This document shows, piece after piece, positions 37,365 through 46,417 of a stretch of 64,000 nucleotides of DNA. The stretch comes from Klebsiella africana (lineage in GTDB: Bacteria; Pseudomonadota; Gammaproteobacteria; Enterobacterales; Enterobacteriaceae). A program made the position numbers and the translations under genes. Where the stretch lies: assembly GCF_020526085.1 (NCBI RefSeq), contig NZ_CP084874.1, positions 62,001 to 126,000 of the forward strand. The letters are read 5' to 3'. Under the pieces are notes generated by a model that worked only from the letters and a program-made list of their open reading frames with translations, was not told the origin of the DNA and made no database searches. Each line of letters begins with the position of its first letter. Positions within the stretch are counted from its first letter, which is position 1.

Positions 37365-38216
37365 TTACAGCGAAGCTTTATGTTGAGTGGTGGAAGAGGA
37401 GGGGCTCTGTTGCTCTTCCTCCACGCAGGTGTCGCAAGGCAGGTGACGGCCAATCAGCTTACGATAGCTGAATGCGCCCAGCGCCGCGCCGACCACCGGT
37501 GCGCACAGCGGCACCAGGAAATAAGGAATATCTTTGCCGCCGGTGAAGGCGACGTCACCCCACCCCGCCAGCCAGGCGAAGGCTTTCGGGCCGATGTCAC
37601 GCGCCGGGTTCATGGCGAAGCCGGTCAGCGGTCCCATGGAGGCGCCAATCACCGCGATCAGCAGGCCAATCAGCAGCGGGGCCAGCGGGCCGCGCGGTAT
37701 GCCGTTGCCATCGTCGGTCAGCGCCAGGATGACGCCCATCAGGATAGCGGTAATCACCATCTCTACCGCGAAGGCCTGCACAAAATTGATATGTGGGTTC
37801 GGGTAAGTGGAGAAGATGCCAGCCAGATCAAGGCTTTCCACGCTGCCGCGGACCATATGGTGGGTGGTTTCATAATCGAGGAAAAGATTGTAATAAAGCC
37901 CGTAAACTAATGCCGCAGCGCAAAAGGCGCCAGCGAATTGCGAAATAATAAAAGGGACCACTTTGCGGCCATCGAAGCAGGCGAACAGCCACAGTGCGAT
38001 AGTCACCGCAGGGTTAAGGTGCGCACCGGAAACCCCGGCGGTCAGGTAGATCGCCATGGCGACGCCCAGACCCCAGATGATGCTGATTTCCCATTGCCCG
38101 AAGCTGGCTCCCGCGACCTTGAGCGCAGCCACGCACCCAACGCCGAAGAAGATCAACAACCCGGTACCGAGGAACTCTGCGATGCACTGGCCTTTTAAGG
38201 TTGATGTTTGGCTCAT
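37365..38216 (-). CDS. glpF: Glycerol facilitator GlpF
   Basis: A 283-residue aquaglyceroporin. Both NPA boxes are present, GAHLNPAVT in the first half and FAMNPARDIGP in the second, with the arginine of the selectivity filter in the latter. It lets glycerol diffuse across the inner membrane to be trapped by GlpK, encoded next. I chose the ATG at 38216 (MSQTSTLKG), which matches E. coli; the frame can be extended by 22 codons but these lie in promoter DNA. The tail (CDTCVEEEQQSPSSSTTQH) is polar and variable. Confidence 0.97.
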   Translation of the reverse strand: MSQTSTLKGQCIAEFLGTGLLIFFGVGCVAALKVAGASFGQWEISIIWGLGVAMAIYLTAGVSGAHLNPAVTIALWLFACFDGRKVVPFIISQFAGAFCAAALVYGLYYNLFLDYETTHHMVRGSVESLDLAGIFSTYPNPHINFVQAFAVEMVITAILMGVILALTDDGNGIPRGPLAPLLIGLLIAVIGASMGPLTGFAMNPARDIGPKAFAWLAGWGDVAFTGGKDIPYFLVPLCAPVVGAALGAFSYRKLIGRHLPCDTCVEEEQQSPSSSTTQHKASL

Positions 38217-38904
<688 letters not shown>

Positions 38905-38913
38905 TCGCTTCGC

Positions 38914-38937
38914 GCCCTCTCCCGTCCGGGAGGGGGC
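38914..38937. terminator. G+C-rich hairpin after zapB
   Basis: GCCCTCTCCCG and CGGGAGGGGGC pair over 11 positions (one G-T wobble) around TC, ten bases after the zapB stop. No T-run follows, so termination strength is uncertain. Confidence 0.55.
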
Positions 38938-39053
38938 AATCCTCCCTCACCGCTTTATATCCACAAGTTATAGCCAATCTTTTTTTATTCTTTAATCATT
39001 GATTCGCTTTCTGGCACGCTTAGCCCATCACAACACATAAAGAGAGCGGTGCG

Positions 39054-40043
39054 ATGAATAAGTGGGGCGTAGGGTTAACTCTGTTGCTGGCATCCGCCAG
39101 CGTTCTGGCAAAAGACTATCAGTTATTAAACGTATCTTATGATCCAACGCGCGAGCTGTACGAACAGTACAACAAAGCGTTCAGCGCGCACTGGAAGCAG
39201 GAGACCGGCGACAACGTGGTGATCCGCCAGTCGCACGGTGGTTCTGGCAAACAGGCGACTTCGGTAATTAACGGTATTGAAGCTGATGTGGTCACACTGG
39301 CACTCGCCTACGATGTCGACGCCATTGCTGAACGCGGCCGCATCGATAAAAACTGGCTGAAACGCCTGCCGGATAACTCCGCGCCGTATACCTCCACCAT
39401 CGTGTTCCTCGTCCGCAAGGGCAACCCGAAACAGATCCATGACTGGAACGACCTGATCAAACCGGGCGTGTCGGTCATTACCCCGAACCCGAAAAGCTCC
39501 GGCGGCGCCCGCTGGAACTATCTGGCAGCCTGGGGCTATGCTCTGCATCAGAATCACGGCGACCAGGCGAAAGCCCAGGAGTTCGTCAAGGCGCTGTATA
39601 AAAACGTGGAAGTGCTGGACTCCGGCGCGCGTGGTTCGACCAATACCTTCGTAGAGCGCGGGATCGGCGATGTGCTGATCGCCTGGGAAAACGAAGCGCT
39701 GCTGGCGACCAACGAACTGGGCAAAGACAAGTTTGAAATCGTGACTCCGAGTGAGTCGATTCTGGCTGAGCCGACCGTCTCGGTGGTTGATAAAGTGGTG
39801 GATAAGAAAGGCACGCGCCAGGTAGCGGAAGCGTACCTGAAGTATCTCTACTCGCCGGAAGGCCAGGAGATTGCGGCGAAGAACTTCTACCGCCCGCGCG
39901 ATCCGAATGTGGCGAAGAAATATGCTAATGAGTTCCCGAAACTGAAGCTGTTTACCATCGATCAGGAGTTCGGCGGCTGGACGAAAGCGCAGAAAGAGCA
40001 CTTCTCCAACGGCGGCACCTTCGACCAGATTAGCCAGCGTTAA
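39054..40043 (+). CDS. sbp: Periplasmic sulfate-binding protein Sbp
   Basis: A 329-residue binding protein of the CysUWA sulfate/thiosulfate importer. The signal peptide [19 protein letters not shown] is cleaved before [17 protein letters not shown], as in E. coli Sbp, to which the whole protein is nearly identical. Sulfate-contact segments [14 protein letters not shown] and [19 protein letters not shown] are intact. The ATG is preceded by AGAGAGCGG. Expression in E. coli needs CysB; I could not assign a site here. The upstream neighbour is zapB instead of pfkA, part of the rearrangement of this region. Confidence 0.98.
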   Translation: MNKWGVGLTLLLASASVLAKDYQLLNVSYDPTRELYEQYNKAFSAHWKQETGDNVVIRQSHGGSGKQATSVINGIEADVVTLALAYDVDAIAERGRIDKNWLKRLPDNSAPYTSTIVFLVRKGNPKQIHDWNDLIKPGVSVITPNPKSSGGARWNYLAAWGYALHQNHGDQAKAQEFVKALYKNVEVLDSGARGSTNTFVERGIGDVLIAWENEALLATNELGKDKFEIVTPSESILAEPTVSVVDKVVDKKGTRQVAEAYLKYLYSPEGQEIAAKNFYRPRDPNVAKKYANEFPKLKLFTIDQEFGGWTKAQKEHFSNGGTFDQISQR

Positions 40044-40057
40044 TTCTTTTGGCCCTG

Positions 40058-40132
40058 CTTGCACTACGCTTAGCAGGGCTACAGTTCTGCACCGAGCCAT
40101 AGCCCGGGTAAGGCGTCAGCCGCTGCCCGGGA
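40058..40132. repeat. REP-family elements between sbp and cdh
   Basis: An inverted partial copy of the GTAGCCCTGCTAAGCG unit (reading as CTACGCTTAGCAGGGCTAC on the plus strand) is followed by ATAGCCCGGGTAAGGCG...GCTGCCCGGG. Same family as the elements near 7.8 and 27.3 kb. Confidence 0.7.
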
Positions 40133-40212
40133 AAACGCCTCACCCGTCATCTGTTTTCATTTAGTCATCAAATTACGTTACTCTTCCGCTTCAGGCTTAA
40201 CAGGGAATGAAA

Positions 40213-40977
40213 ATGAGAAGAGTAAGATACTTTTTGCTGGCGCTGCTGGTGGCGATCCTCGCGGCGCTGGCGGGCGGCTACTACTGGCTGCACTCTGGCA
40301 ACCCGGACGCGTTGCGCAAGATTGTCCTGCAGCAGTGCGTTCCCCATCAGCAACAACAGCAAAACCCGTCGCCGTGCGCGGAAGTGAACCTCAAGGGCGG
40401 CTATGTGCTGTTTAAAGACCGTAACGGCCCGCTGCAGTATTTGCTGATGCCGACCTACCGCATCAACGGCACCGAAAGCCCGCTGCTGTTGGATCCGCTG
40501 ACGCCGAACTTCTTCTGGCAGGCCTGGCAGGGGCGTGAGATCATGAGCCAGCGCCACGGCGCGCCGGTTCCTGATAACGCGATATCGCTGGCGATTAACT
40601 CGCGCAGCGGACGCACGCAAAACCATTTCCATATACATATCTCCTGCCTGCGCCCCGATGTGCGTGCGCAGTTAGATAAAGAGGCGGCGGCGGTGAGCAG
40701 TCGCTGGCTGCCGCTACCGGGTGGGCTCCAGGGCCATGAATACCTGGCGCGTCGGGTGACAGAGGCCGAACTGGCCCAGCGCAGCCCGTTCCTGATGCTG
40801 GCGGAAGAGGTGCCGGAAGCGCGCGAACATATGGGACGCTTCGCGCTGGCGATGGCGCAGCAAACCGACGGCTCATTGGTGCTGCTGGCGACGGAGCGTA
40901 ACCTGCTGACCTTGAACCGGGCCTCAGCGGAAGAAATTCAGGATCATCGCTGCGCCATCCTTAACGCAAACCACTAG
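40213..40977 (+). CDS. cdh: CDP-diacylglycerol pyrophosphatase Cdh
   Basis: A 254-residue membrane-anchored HIT-superfamily enzyme that splits CDP-diacylglycerol into phosphatidate and CMP. One N-terminal helix ([21 protein letters not shown]) holds it in the inner membrane with the catalytic part outside. The HIT-like histidine motif is [15 protein letters not shown], about residue 138 onward. I chose the ATG at 40213, six bases after AGGGA; the ATG at 40207 is also in frame. E. coli Cdh is 251 residues. In E. coli the next gene is tpiA; here a transporter gene lies between. Confidence 0.94.
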   Translation: MRRVRYFLLALLVAILAALAGGYYWLHSGNPDALRKIVLQQCVPHQQQQQNPSPCAEVNLKGGYVLFKDRNGPLQYLLMPTYRINGTESPLLLDPLTPNFFWQAWQGREIMSQRHGAPVPDNAISLAINSRSGRTQNHFHIHISCLRPDVRAQLDKEAAAVSSRWLPLPGGLQGHEYLARRVTEAELAQRSPFLMLAEEVPEAREHMGRFALAMAQQTDGSLVLLATERNLLTLNRASAEEIQDHRCAILNANH

Positions 40978-41041
40978 TTCTGGCGTTTACCTGTCTTACC
41001 TGTCGTCGTATTCTTGCTGAAAAAAACGACAGGAGACAGGC

Positions 41042-42346
41042 ATGTCGCTCTGGCTTACCCACCCGCTGTTCCTTCCTTCACTGATTGTCGGCGTCACCAT
41101 TCTCCTCTGGGCGACGTCGCTGCTACCGGAATTTATCACCGCGCTGCTGTTCTTCGCGGCGGCGATGATGACGAAAATCGCTCCGCCGGAAGTGATCTTC
41201 GGCGGCTTTGCCTCTTCGGCGTTCTGGCTGGTGTTCAGCGGCTTTGTGCTCGGCATCGCGATCCGTAAAACCGGGCTGGCGGACCGGGCGGCGCAGGCGC
41301 TGTCGGCCAGGCTCACCGACTCCTGGCCGAGGATGGTCGGCAGTGTGGTGTTGCTGAGCTATGCCCTGGCGTTCGTGATGCCCTCCAACATGGGACGCAT
41401 CGCGCTGCTGATGCCGATCGTGGCGGCGATGGCCCGCCGCGCGGGTATTGCCGACGGCAGCCGCGGCTGGTTCGGCCTGGCGCTGGCGGTGGGGTTCGGC
41501 ACCTTTCAGCTTTCGGCGACGATTTTGCCCGCCAACGTGCCAAATCTGGTGATGAGCGGCGCGGCGGAAGGCTCATACGGTATCCATCTGAATTATGTTC
41601 CCTATTTACTGCTGCATACGCCGGTGCTTGGCTGGCTGAAAGGGGCGGTGCTGGTGGCGCTGATTTGCTGGCTGTTTCCCGGCAAGCCGCATCCACCGCG
41701 TGACCTGGCGCCGCTGCCGCCGATGAGCCGCGACGAGAAGCGTCTGGTGTGGCTGCTGGCGGTGGTGCTGACGCTATGGGTGACTGAGAGCTGGCACGGC
41801 GTCGGCCCGGCGTGGACCGGCCTGGCAGCGGCTGTGGTGACGCTGCTGCCGCGGGTGGGCTTTATCAGCGGCGAGGAGTTTGCCAGCGGGGTGAATATGC
41901 GCACCTGCATTTACGTCGCCGGGATTCTGGGGCTGGCGATCGCCGTTACCCAAACCGGAATTGGCGGCGCGGTGGGTAATGCGCTGCTGCAAGTGATGCC
42001 CCTGGATAAAGACAATCCATTCACCAGCTTCCTGGCGCTGACCGGGATAACCAGCGCGCTGAACTTTATTATGACCGCTAACGGCGTCCCGGCGCTCTAC
42101 ACCACCTTTGCGCAGAGCTTTGCCGACGCGACCGGCTTTCCGCTGCTAAGCGTGATCATGATCCAGGTGTTGGGCTATTCCACGCCGCTGCTGCCCTATC
42201 AGGCGTCGCCGATCGTGGTGGCGATGGGGTTAGGCAAGGTCCCGGCGAGGGCGGGGATGCAACTGTGTCTGGCGCTGGCGGCGGTGAGTTATCTGATTTT
42301 GCTGCCGCTGGACTACGCGTGGTATCAGCTGTTGGGGAAACTGTAA
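41042..42346 (+). CDS. SLC13/DASS-family anion permease
   Basis: A 434-residue membrane protein with 11-12 hydrophobic helices. The two SLC13 hairpin regions can be seen: MPSNMGRIALLMPIVAAMARRAG in the first half (where SNT-type ion-binding motifs normally lie) and FIMTANGVPALYTTFAQSFADATG in the second. Relatives carry di- and tricarboxylates, sulfate or other anions. GACAGGAGACAGG precedes the ATG. It sits between cdh and tpiA, which are adjacent in E. coli, so it is an extra gene in this lineage or a loss in E. coli. Given sbp nearby, an anion such as sulfate is possible but unproven. Confidence 0.85.
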   Translation: MSLWLTHPLFLPSLIVGVTILLWATSLLPEFITALLFFAAAMMTKIAPPEVIFGGFASSAFWLVFSGFVLGIAIRKTGLADRAAQALSARLTDSWPRMVGSVVLLSYALAFVMPSNMGRIALLMPIVAAMARRAGIADGSRGWFGLALAVGFGTFQLSATILPANVPNLVMSGAAEGSYGIHLNYVPYLLLHTPVLGWLKGAVLVALICWLFPGKPHPPRDLAPLPPMSRDEKRLVWLLAVVLTLWVTESWHGVGPAWTGLAAAVVTLLPRVGFISGEEFASGVNMRTCIYVAGILGLAIAVTQTGIGGAVGNALLQVMPLDKDNPFTSFLALTGITSALNFIMTANGVPALYTTFAQSFADATGFPLLSVIMIQVLGYSTPLLPYQASPIVVAMGLGKVPARAGMQLCLALAAVSYLILLPLDYAWYQLLGKL

Positions 42347-42349
42347 CGG

Positions 42350-42387
42350 TAAAAGAAAGCCCGGCTTGCGCTGTGCCAGGCCGGGCT
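42350..42387 (-). terminator. Rho-independent terminator after tpiA
   Basis: On the minus strand AGCCCGGC and GCCGGGCT form a perfect 8-base stem, followed by TTTCTTTT. It lies about 50 bases beyond the tpiA stop and three bases from the convergent permease stop. Confidence 0.8.
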
Positions 42388-42438
42388 CTCAAGTGTTGTC
42401 AGTCACCCCGGTCGCGTGTCGCCACCGGGAAAAGCGGA

Positions 42439-43206
42439 TTACGCTTTTTTCGCTGCTTCTGCTGCTTTAACGATCACCGCGAAAGCGTCTGCTTTCAGGG
42501 ATGCGCCGCCAACCAGCGCGCCGTCGATGTCCGGCTGGGTGAACAGCTCTGCGGCGTTGCCAGCGTTAACGGAACCGCCGTACTGGATGATCACTTGCTC
42601 AGCGATTTTCGCGTCAGCTTTAGCAATGTGGTCACGGATGAATTTGTGCACCGCTTGTGCCTGAGCCGGGGTCGCGGATTTGCCGGTACCGATAGCCCAT
42701 ACGGGTTCGTAAGCGATTACCACGCCTTCGAAAGCGGCAGCGCCCTGGGTTTTCAGCACGGCGTCGATCTGACGGGCGCAAACTTCTTCGGTTTTGCCCG
42801 CTTCGTTTTCCGCTTCGGTTTCACCGATGCACAGAACCGGGGTCAGACCCTGCTCTTTCAGCACGGCGAATTTCTTCGCGATCAGCTCGTCAGATTCTTT
42901 GTGGTAGGTACGACGCTCGGAGTGGCCAATGATGATGTACTGCGCGCCGATATCTTTCAGCATTTCGGCGGAGGTTTCGCCGGTGAAAGCGCCGGACAGA
43001 TTCACGTCAACGTTCTGCGCGCCCAGGTGAATGTGGCTGCCTTCTGCCGCACGCTTAGCCAGGTCCAGATACATTTCCGGCGGGGCGATGGCAACTGCAC
43101 AGCCGCTTACGCCAGCCAGTTCGGTACGCAGGTTCGCAACCAGTTCGTTTACCATGTGGCGGCTGCCGTTCAGTTTCCAGTTACCCATCACTAAAGGATG
43201 TCGCAT
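42439..43206 (-). CDS. tpiA: Triosephosphate isomerase TpiA
   Basis: A 255-residue glycolytic enzyme that interconverts dihydroxyacetone phosphate and glyceraldehyde-3-phosphate. The catalytic residues are visible: Lys in GNWKLNGS at the start, His in [12 protein letters not shown], and Glu in [23 protein letters not shown] with the flexible loop following. The phosphate-binding [12 protein letters not shown] is near the C-terminus. It carries its own downstream terminator. Next to glpK, glpF and glpX, it links glycerol use to glycolysis, though clustering here reflects the inherited order of the block. Confidence 0.99.
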   Translation of the reverse strand: MRHPLVMGNWKLNGSRHMVNELVANLRTELAGVSGCAVAIAPPEMYLDLAKRAAEGSHIHLGAQNVDVNLSGAFTGETSAEMLKDIGAQYIIIGHSERRTYHKESDELIAKKFAVLKEQGLTPVLCIGETEAENEAGKTEEVCARQIDAVLKTQGAAAFEGVVIAYEPVWAIGTGKSATPAQAQAVHKFIRDHIAKADAKIAEQVIIQYGGSVNAGNAAELFTQPDIDGALVGGASLKADAFAVIVKAAEAAKKA

Positions 43207-43315
43207 TTTAATTCTCCACGCTACTTAAGCGAATTAAGGAATATAGCCGCCCCAGAGGGCAGCATGGTCTGTGAAACAGTATAGAGACTCGTCACTGGAA
43301 AGGCTTTGCTTTTTG

Positions 43316-43918
43316 TCATTTATTGTTGCCTTCCAGCGTTTCAGATAACGCCAGCTTAATCGGTTCAATGGCGAAGGTCAGGCCCTTTTCCCCATGATCT
43401 GCCACCACATAGCGTACGGCACCTTCGGTATCGGCTAAGTAGCGTTTGCCTTTGCCGACGGCCAGCAGTTTCTGCAGCTTTTGCTGGCTTTGCGCTGGGC
43501 TAAGGGTAGGCACGAAGGCGCGGATCATGGCGCTCATATACTCCAGCGCTTTGGCCTTCGCCGCTTTTTGTTCCGGCCCCTGGATCGGCAGCCAGGTGAT
43601 CTGCATGGATTTGATCTTCAGCGTACCGCGCTCGAGCGCGGTAGAGGCATAAAGATTTTCGTTTATTTTGCTGGCGGCGCGGGTCAGGTTAGCCCGATCC
43701 CGGCTGGTTGATATCGAACGGAATTCGTTCAGGGGCAGCTTCGGGTTATCAGCGTTAAATTTTTCCCGGAACTGGCTGATCGACAGGTCAAAGCTCGGTG
43801 CGCCGGAGAGCAGGTAGGGCGCTGCAGCGGTCGTCGATTCGCTCTCTGCGGACAACGCGTGCGGGCCGACGGCAAGGCCCATCAGCCCACTTAACCACAA
43901 GATTGTCCACTTCTTCAT
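43316..43918 (-). CDS. yiiQ: YiiQ, DUF1454 periplasmic protein
   Basis: A 200-residue exported protein of unknown function. The signal peptide is MKKWTILWLSGLMGLAVGPHALSAES, cleaved near ALSA. The body (LLSGAPSFDLSISQFREKFNADNP, then YASTALERGTLKIKSMQITWLP and ALEYMSAMIRAFVPTLSP) matches the DUF1454 family, found only in enterobacteria and relatives. It sits upstream of tpiA's promoter in the E. coli order tpiA-yiiQ-yiiR, here conserved. No catalytic motif is visible. It may be expressed alone. Confidence 0.92.
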   Translation of the reverse strand: MKKWTILWLSGLMGLAVGPHALSAESESTTAAAPYLLSGAPSFDLSISQFREKFNADNPKLPLNEFRSISTSRDRANLTRAASKINENLYASTALERGTLKIKSMQITWLPIQGPEQKAAKAKALEYMSAMIRAFVPTLSPAQSQQKLQKLLAVGKGKRYLADTEGAVRYVVADHGEKGLTFAIEPIKLALSETLEGNNK

Positions 43919-44030
43919 GCCCGTCGTTCCTTTTTTTGCCTGCTGACGATTAAATCGGGAAGCGCGGCGCTTGTCAAAAAGTCACGACGCCAGGGTAAAC
44001 TACGCAGACGATGATGATAAGGAAAAACTC

Positions 44031-44459
44031 ATGACCCTACAGCAGTGGTTATTCTCAATTAAAGGGCGTATTGGCCGCCGCGATTTCTGGATCTGGATTG
44101 CCATCTGGCTGGTGACCATGAGCGCCCTGTTTACCCTGGCAGGTAGTAATCTGCTCAATCTGCAGACGGCAGCGTTTATTATTGTCTGCCTGCTGTGGCC
44201 GACGGCGGCGGTGGTGGTCAAGCGGCTACACGATCGCGGTAAATCCGGGCTGTGGGCGCTGCTGATGATTCTGGCGTGGATGCTGCTGGCGGGGAACTGG
44301 GCGATGCTGCCGCAGGTCTGGCAGTGGGGCGTCGGGCGCTTTGTGCCGACGTTGATTATCGTCATGATGTTGATCGACCTGGGGGCGTTTGTCGGCACCC
44401 AGGGCGAGAATAAGTTCGGCAAGGAGACCCAGGACGTGCGCTGGAAAGCGGACGCCTGA
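44031..44459 (+). CDS. yiiR: YiiR, DUF805 inner-membrane protein
   Basis: A 142-residue membrane protein with four hydrophobic helices and the DUF805 opening motif FSIKGRIGRRDFWIW, followed by the conserved RLHDRGKSGLWALL loop after helix 3. The function is unknown. AAGGAAAA lies just before the ATG at 44031; the frame extends to 43971 but those codons have no family match. The gene ends one base before the convergent fpr stop. E. coli has yiiS and uspD between yiiR and fpr; they are missing here. Confidence 0.92.
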   Translation: MTLQQWLFSIKGRIGRRDFWIWIAIWLVTMSALFTLAGSNLLNLQTAAFIIVCLLWPTAAVVVKRLHDRGKSGLWALLMILAWMLLAGNWAMLPQVWQWGVGRFVPTLIIVMMLIDLGAFVGTQGENKFGKETQDVRWKADA

Positions 44460-45206
44460 TTACCAGTAGTGCTCCGCCGTCATGTGGCCCGGCCGGCGAC
44501 GCAGATGTTTGGTCATCTGCCGGGTCTCTTTTAACAGCTGCTGGGTATCGCGCACCATTTGTGGGTTGCCGCACAGCATCACATGGCTGGTGTCTGTGGT
44601 CATTGGCAGACCGACGGCCTCTTCCAGCGCCCCGGTTTCAATTAAAAACGGTACCCGGCCGGTCAGCGAGCCTGCCACGGTTTCGCGGCTGACCACCGTC
44701 TGAATGCGGAGTTTGCCGGCGTAGCGCTGCTCCAGTTCGCGCATTAGCGGCAGATAGCTCAGGTCCGCGGCGTAGCGGACGGCGTGGACCAGCACCAGGT
44801 TATTAAAGCGCTCAAGGTCCTTGCCTTCCTGCAAAATTGACAGGTACGGCCCCAGCGCAGTGCCGGTCGCCAGCATCCACAGGGTATCGCAATCCGGTAC
44901 CTCCTCGAGGACGAAGAAGCCTGCCGCTTCACTCACCACCAGGACTTCATCGCCCGGCTTCAGCGCCGCCAGACGCGGGCTCAGCTTGCCTTCCGGGACG
45001 GTCACCAGATAGAACTCGAGATCGGGATTGCCGGGAGCATTGACGTAGGAGTAGGCGCGCTGCACGCGCTCGCCGTCGATTTCCAGCCCAAGCTTGGTAA
45101 ATTGCCCGGCGGTAAACGGCTGGACAGGCGCCCGCACGTACAAACTGAACAAAGCATCCGTCCAGTACTCCACTTTTGTCACTTTGCCGCTAACCCAGTC
45201 CGCCAT
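44460..45206 (-). CDS. fpr: Ferredoxin/flavodoxin-NADP+ reductase Fpr
   Basis: A 248-residue FAD enzyme that moves electrons from NADPH to flavodoxin or ferredoxin, for example for reductive enzyme activation and oxidative stress. The FAD-binding RAYSYVNAPGN (RxYS motif) is at about residues 50-60, and the NADP-binding region contains LWMLATGTALGPYLSIL. The C-terminal end is the usual aromatic HYW (TAEHYW), which shields the flavin. In E. coli it belongs to the SoxRS regulon; I did not verify a SoxS site. It is convergent with yiiR and lies before glpX. Confidence 0.97.
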   Translation of the reverse strand: MADWVSGKVTKVEYWTDALFSLYVRAPVQPFTAGQFTKLGLEIDGERVQRAYSYVNAPGNPDLEFYLVTVPEGKLSPRLAALKPGDEVLVVSEAAGFFVLEEVPDCDTLWMLATGTALGPYLSILQEGKDLERFNNLVLVHAVRYAADLSYLPLMRELEQRYAGKLRIQTVVSRETVAGSLTGRVPFLIETGALEEAVGLPMTTDTSHVMLCGNPQMVRDTQQLLKETRQMTKHLRRRPGHMTAEHYW

Positions 45207-45313
45207 CGTCTTCTCCTGTTGCCAAGCGATGCCTTATCTTCGGTCCAGACGAGCCAGATTTCCACCCCGAAGGCGCAAGAAAGCTCTATTGATCAAATAT
45301 AAACGAAGAACAG

Positions 45314-45337
45314 GGCAACCGCCTGCGGACGGTTGCC
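45314..45337 (-). terminator. Hairpin after glpX
   Basis: GGCAACCG and CGGTTGCC form a perfect 8-base stem around CCTGCGGA, 20 bases beyond the glpX stop; the minus strand then reads CTGTTCTTCGTTT, a weak T-rich tail. Confidence 0.65.
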
Positions 45338-45356
45338 TGAGAGAGAAAAAGCGGTA

Positions 45357-46367
45357 TTACAGGATGTGCTGCTGGATGTCCGGATCTTTACGGTCGAGGT
45401 AATGAATCGACTGGATACGACGGATAGTGCGTGACTTGCCGCGGATCAGCAGCGTCTCGGTAGTGGCCATGTTGCCCTTGCGGGTGATGCCGTCCAGCAG
45501 ATCGCCTTTGGTGATCCCGGTGGCGGAGAAGACGACATTATCGCTGCGCGCCATTTCATCCAGACGCAGCACTTTGCCCGCTTCAATGCCCATGGTTTTG
45601 CAGCGCGCCAGCTCGTTTTCACCGATGCGGCGGTTCTCTTCGTTATCGCCCTTCACGTGGTGGCGAGCCAGCAGACGCCCTTGCATATCACCGTCGAGGG
45701 CGCGGATCACCGCGGCGGAAACCACCCCTTCCGGCGCGCCGCCGATGCCGTACAGCACGTCGACTTCGCTATCCGGCATGCAGGTGAGAATAGAGGCCGC
45801 GACGTCGCCATCGGGAATCGCGAATACACGCACGCCCAGCTGCTGCAGTTGGGCAATGACCGCGTCGTGGCGCGGTTTCGCCAGCACGGTGACGGTCAGC
45901 TCGCCCAGCGGCTTGTTCAGGGCGCGGGCGATATTGTGCAGGTTCTCTTCCAGCGGCAGATTGAGATCGATAGCGCCTTTAGCGCCCGGACCGACGATCA
46001 GCTTTTCCATATACATATCCGGTGCGTTGAGGAAGCAGCCCTTATCGCCGACCGCCATCACTGCCAGGGCGTTGGCCTGGCCCATCGCCGTCATGCGGGT
46101 GCCTTCGATGGGATCGACGGCGATATCGACCGCATCGCCCTTGCCGGTACCCACTTTTTCGCCAATATAGAGCATTGGCGCTTCATCGATTTCGCCCTCG
46201 CCGATGACGATGGTGCCGTCGATATTGACGAGGTTAAGCATAATGCGCATGGCGTTAACCGCTGCGCCGTCGGCGGTATTCTTATCGCCGCGGCCCAGCC
46301 ATTTATAGCCCGCCAGCGCGGCGGCTTCGGTGACACGCGAAAATTCGATGGCCAGTTCTCGTTTCAT
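45357..46367 (-). CDS. glpX: Class II fructose-1,6-bisphosphatase GlpX
   Basis: A 336-residue gluconeogenic phosphatase, the exact length of E. coli GlpX. The lithium-sensitive metal-binding motifs are clear: GEGEIDEAPMLYIGE (about residues 57-71) and DPIEGTRMTAMGQANALAVMA (about 85-105), followed by the substrate-site GIGGAPEGVVSAA. In E. coli it is the third gene of glpFKX. Here glpK is 8 kb away, and the gene instead begins 51 bases after the recG stop on the same strand. It must therefore use its own promoter in that short gap or be read from the spoT-trmH-recG message. Confidence 0.98.
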   Translation of the reverse strand: MKRELAIEFSRVTEAAALAGYKWLGRGDKNTADGAAVNAMRIMLNLVNIDGTIVIGEGEIDEAPMLYIGEKVGTGKGDAVDIAVDPIEGTRMTAMGQANALAVMAVGDKGCFLNAPDMYMEKLIVGPGAKGAIDLNLPLEENLHNIARALNKPLGELTVTVLAKPRHDAVIAQLQQLGVRVFAIPDGDVAASILTCMPDSEVDVLYGIGGAPEGVVSAAVIRALDGDMQGRLLARHHVKGDNEENRRIGENELARCKTMGIEAGKVLRLDEMARSDNVVFSATGITKGDLLDGITRKGNMATTETLLIRGKSRTIRRIQSIHYLDRKDPDIQQHIL

Positions 46368-46417
46368 AATCCACTCGTTGTGTAGAAAAGTTGCCCGCAG
46401 CGCGGCAAAAGTGCGCG

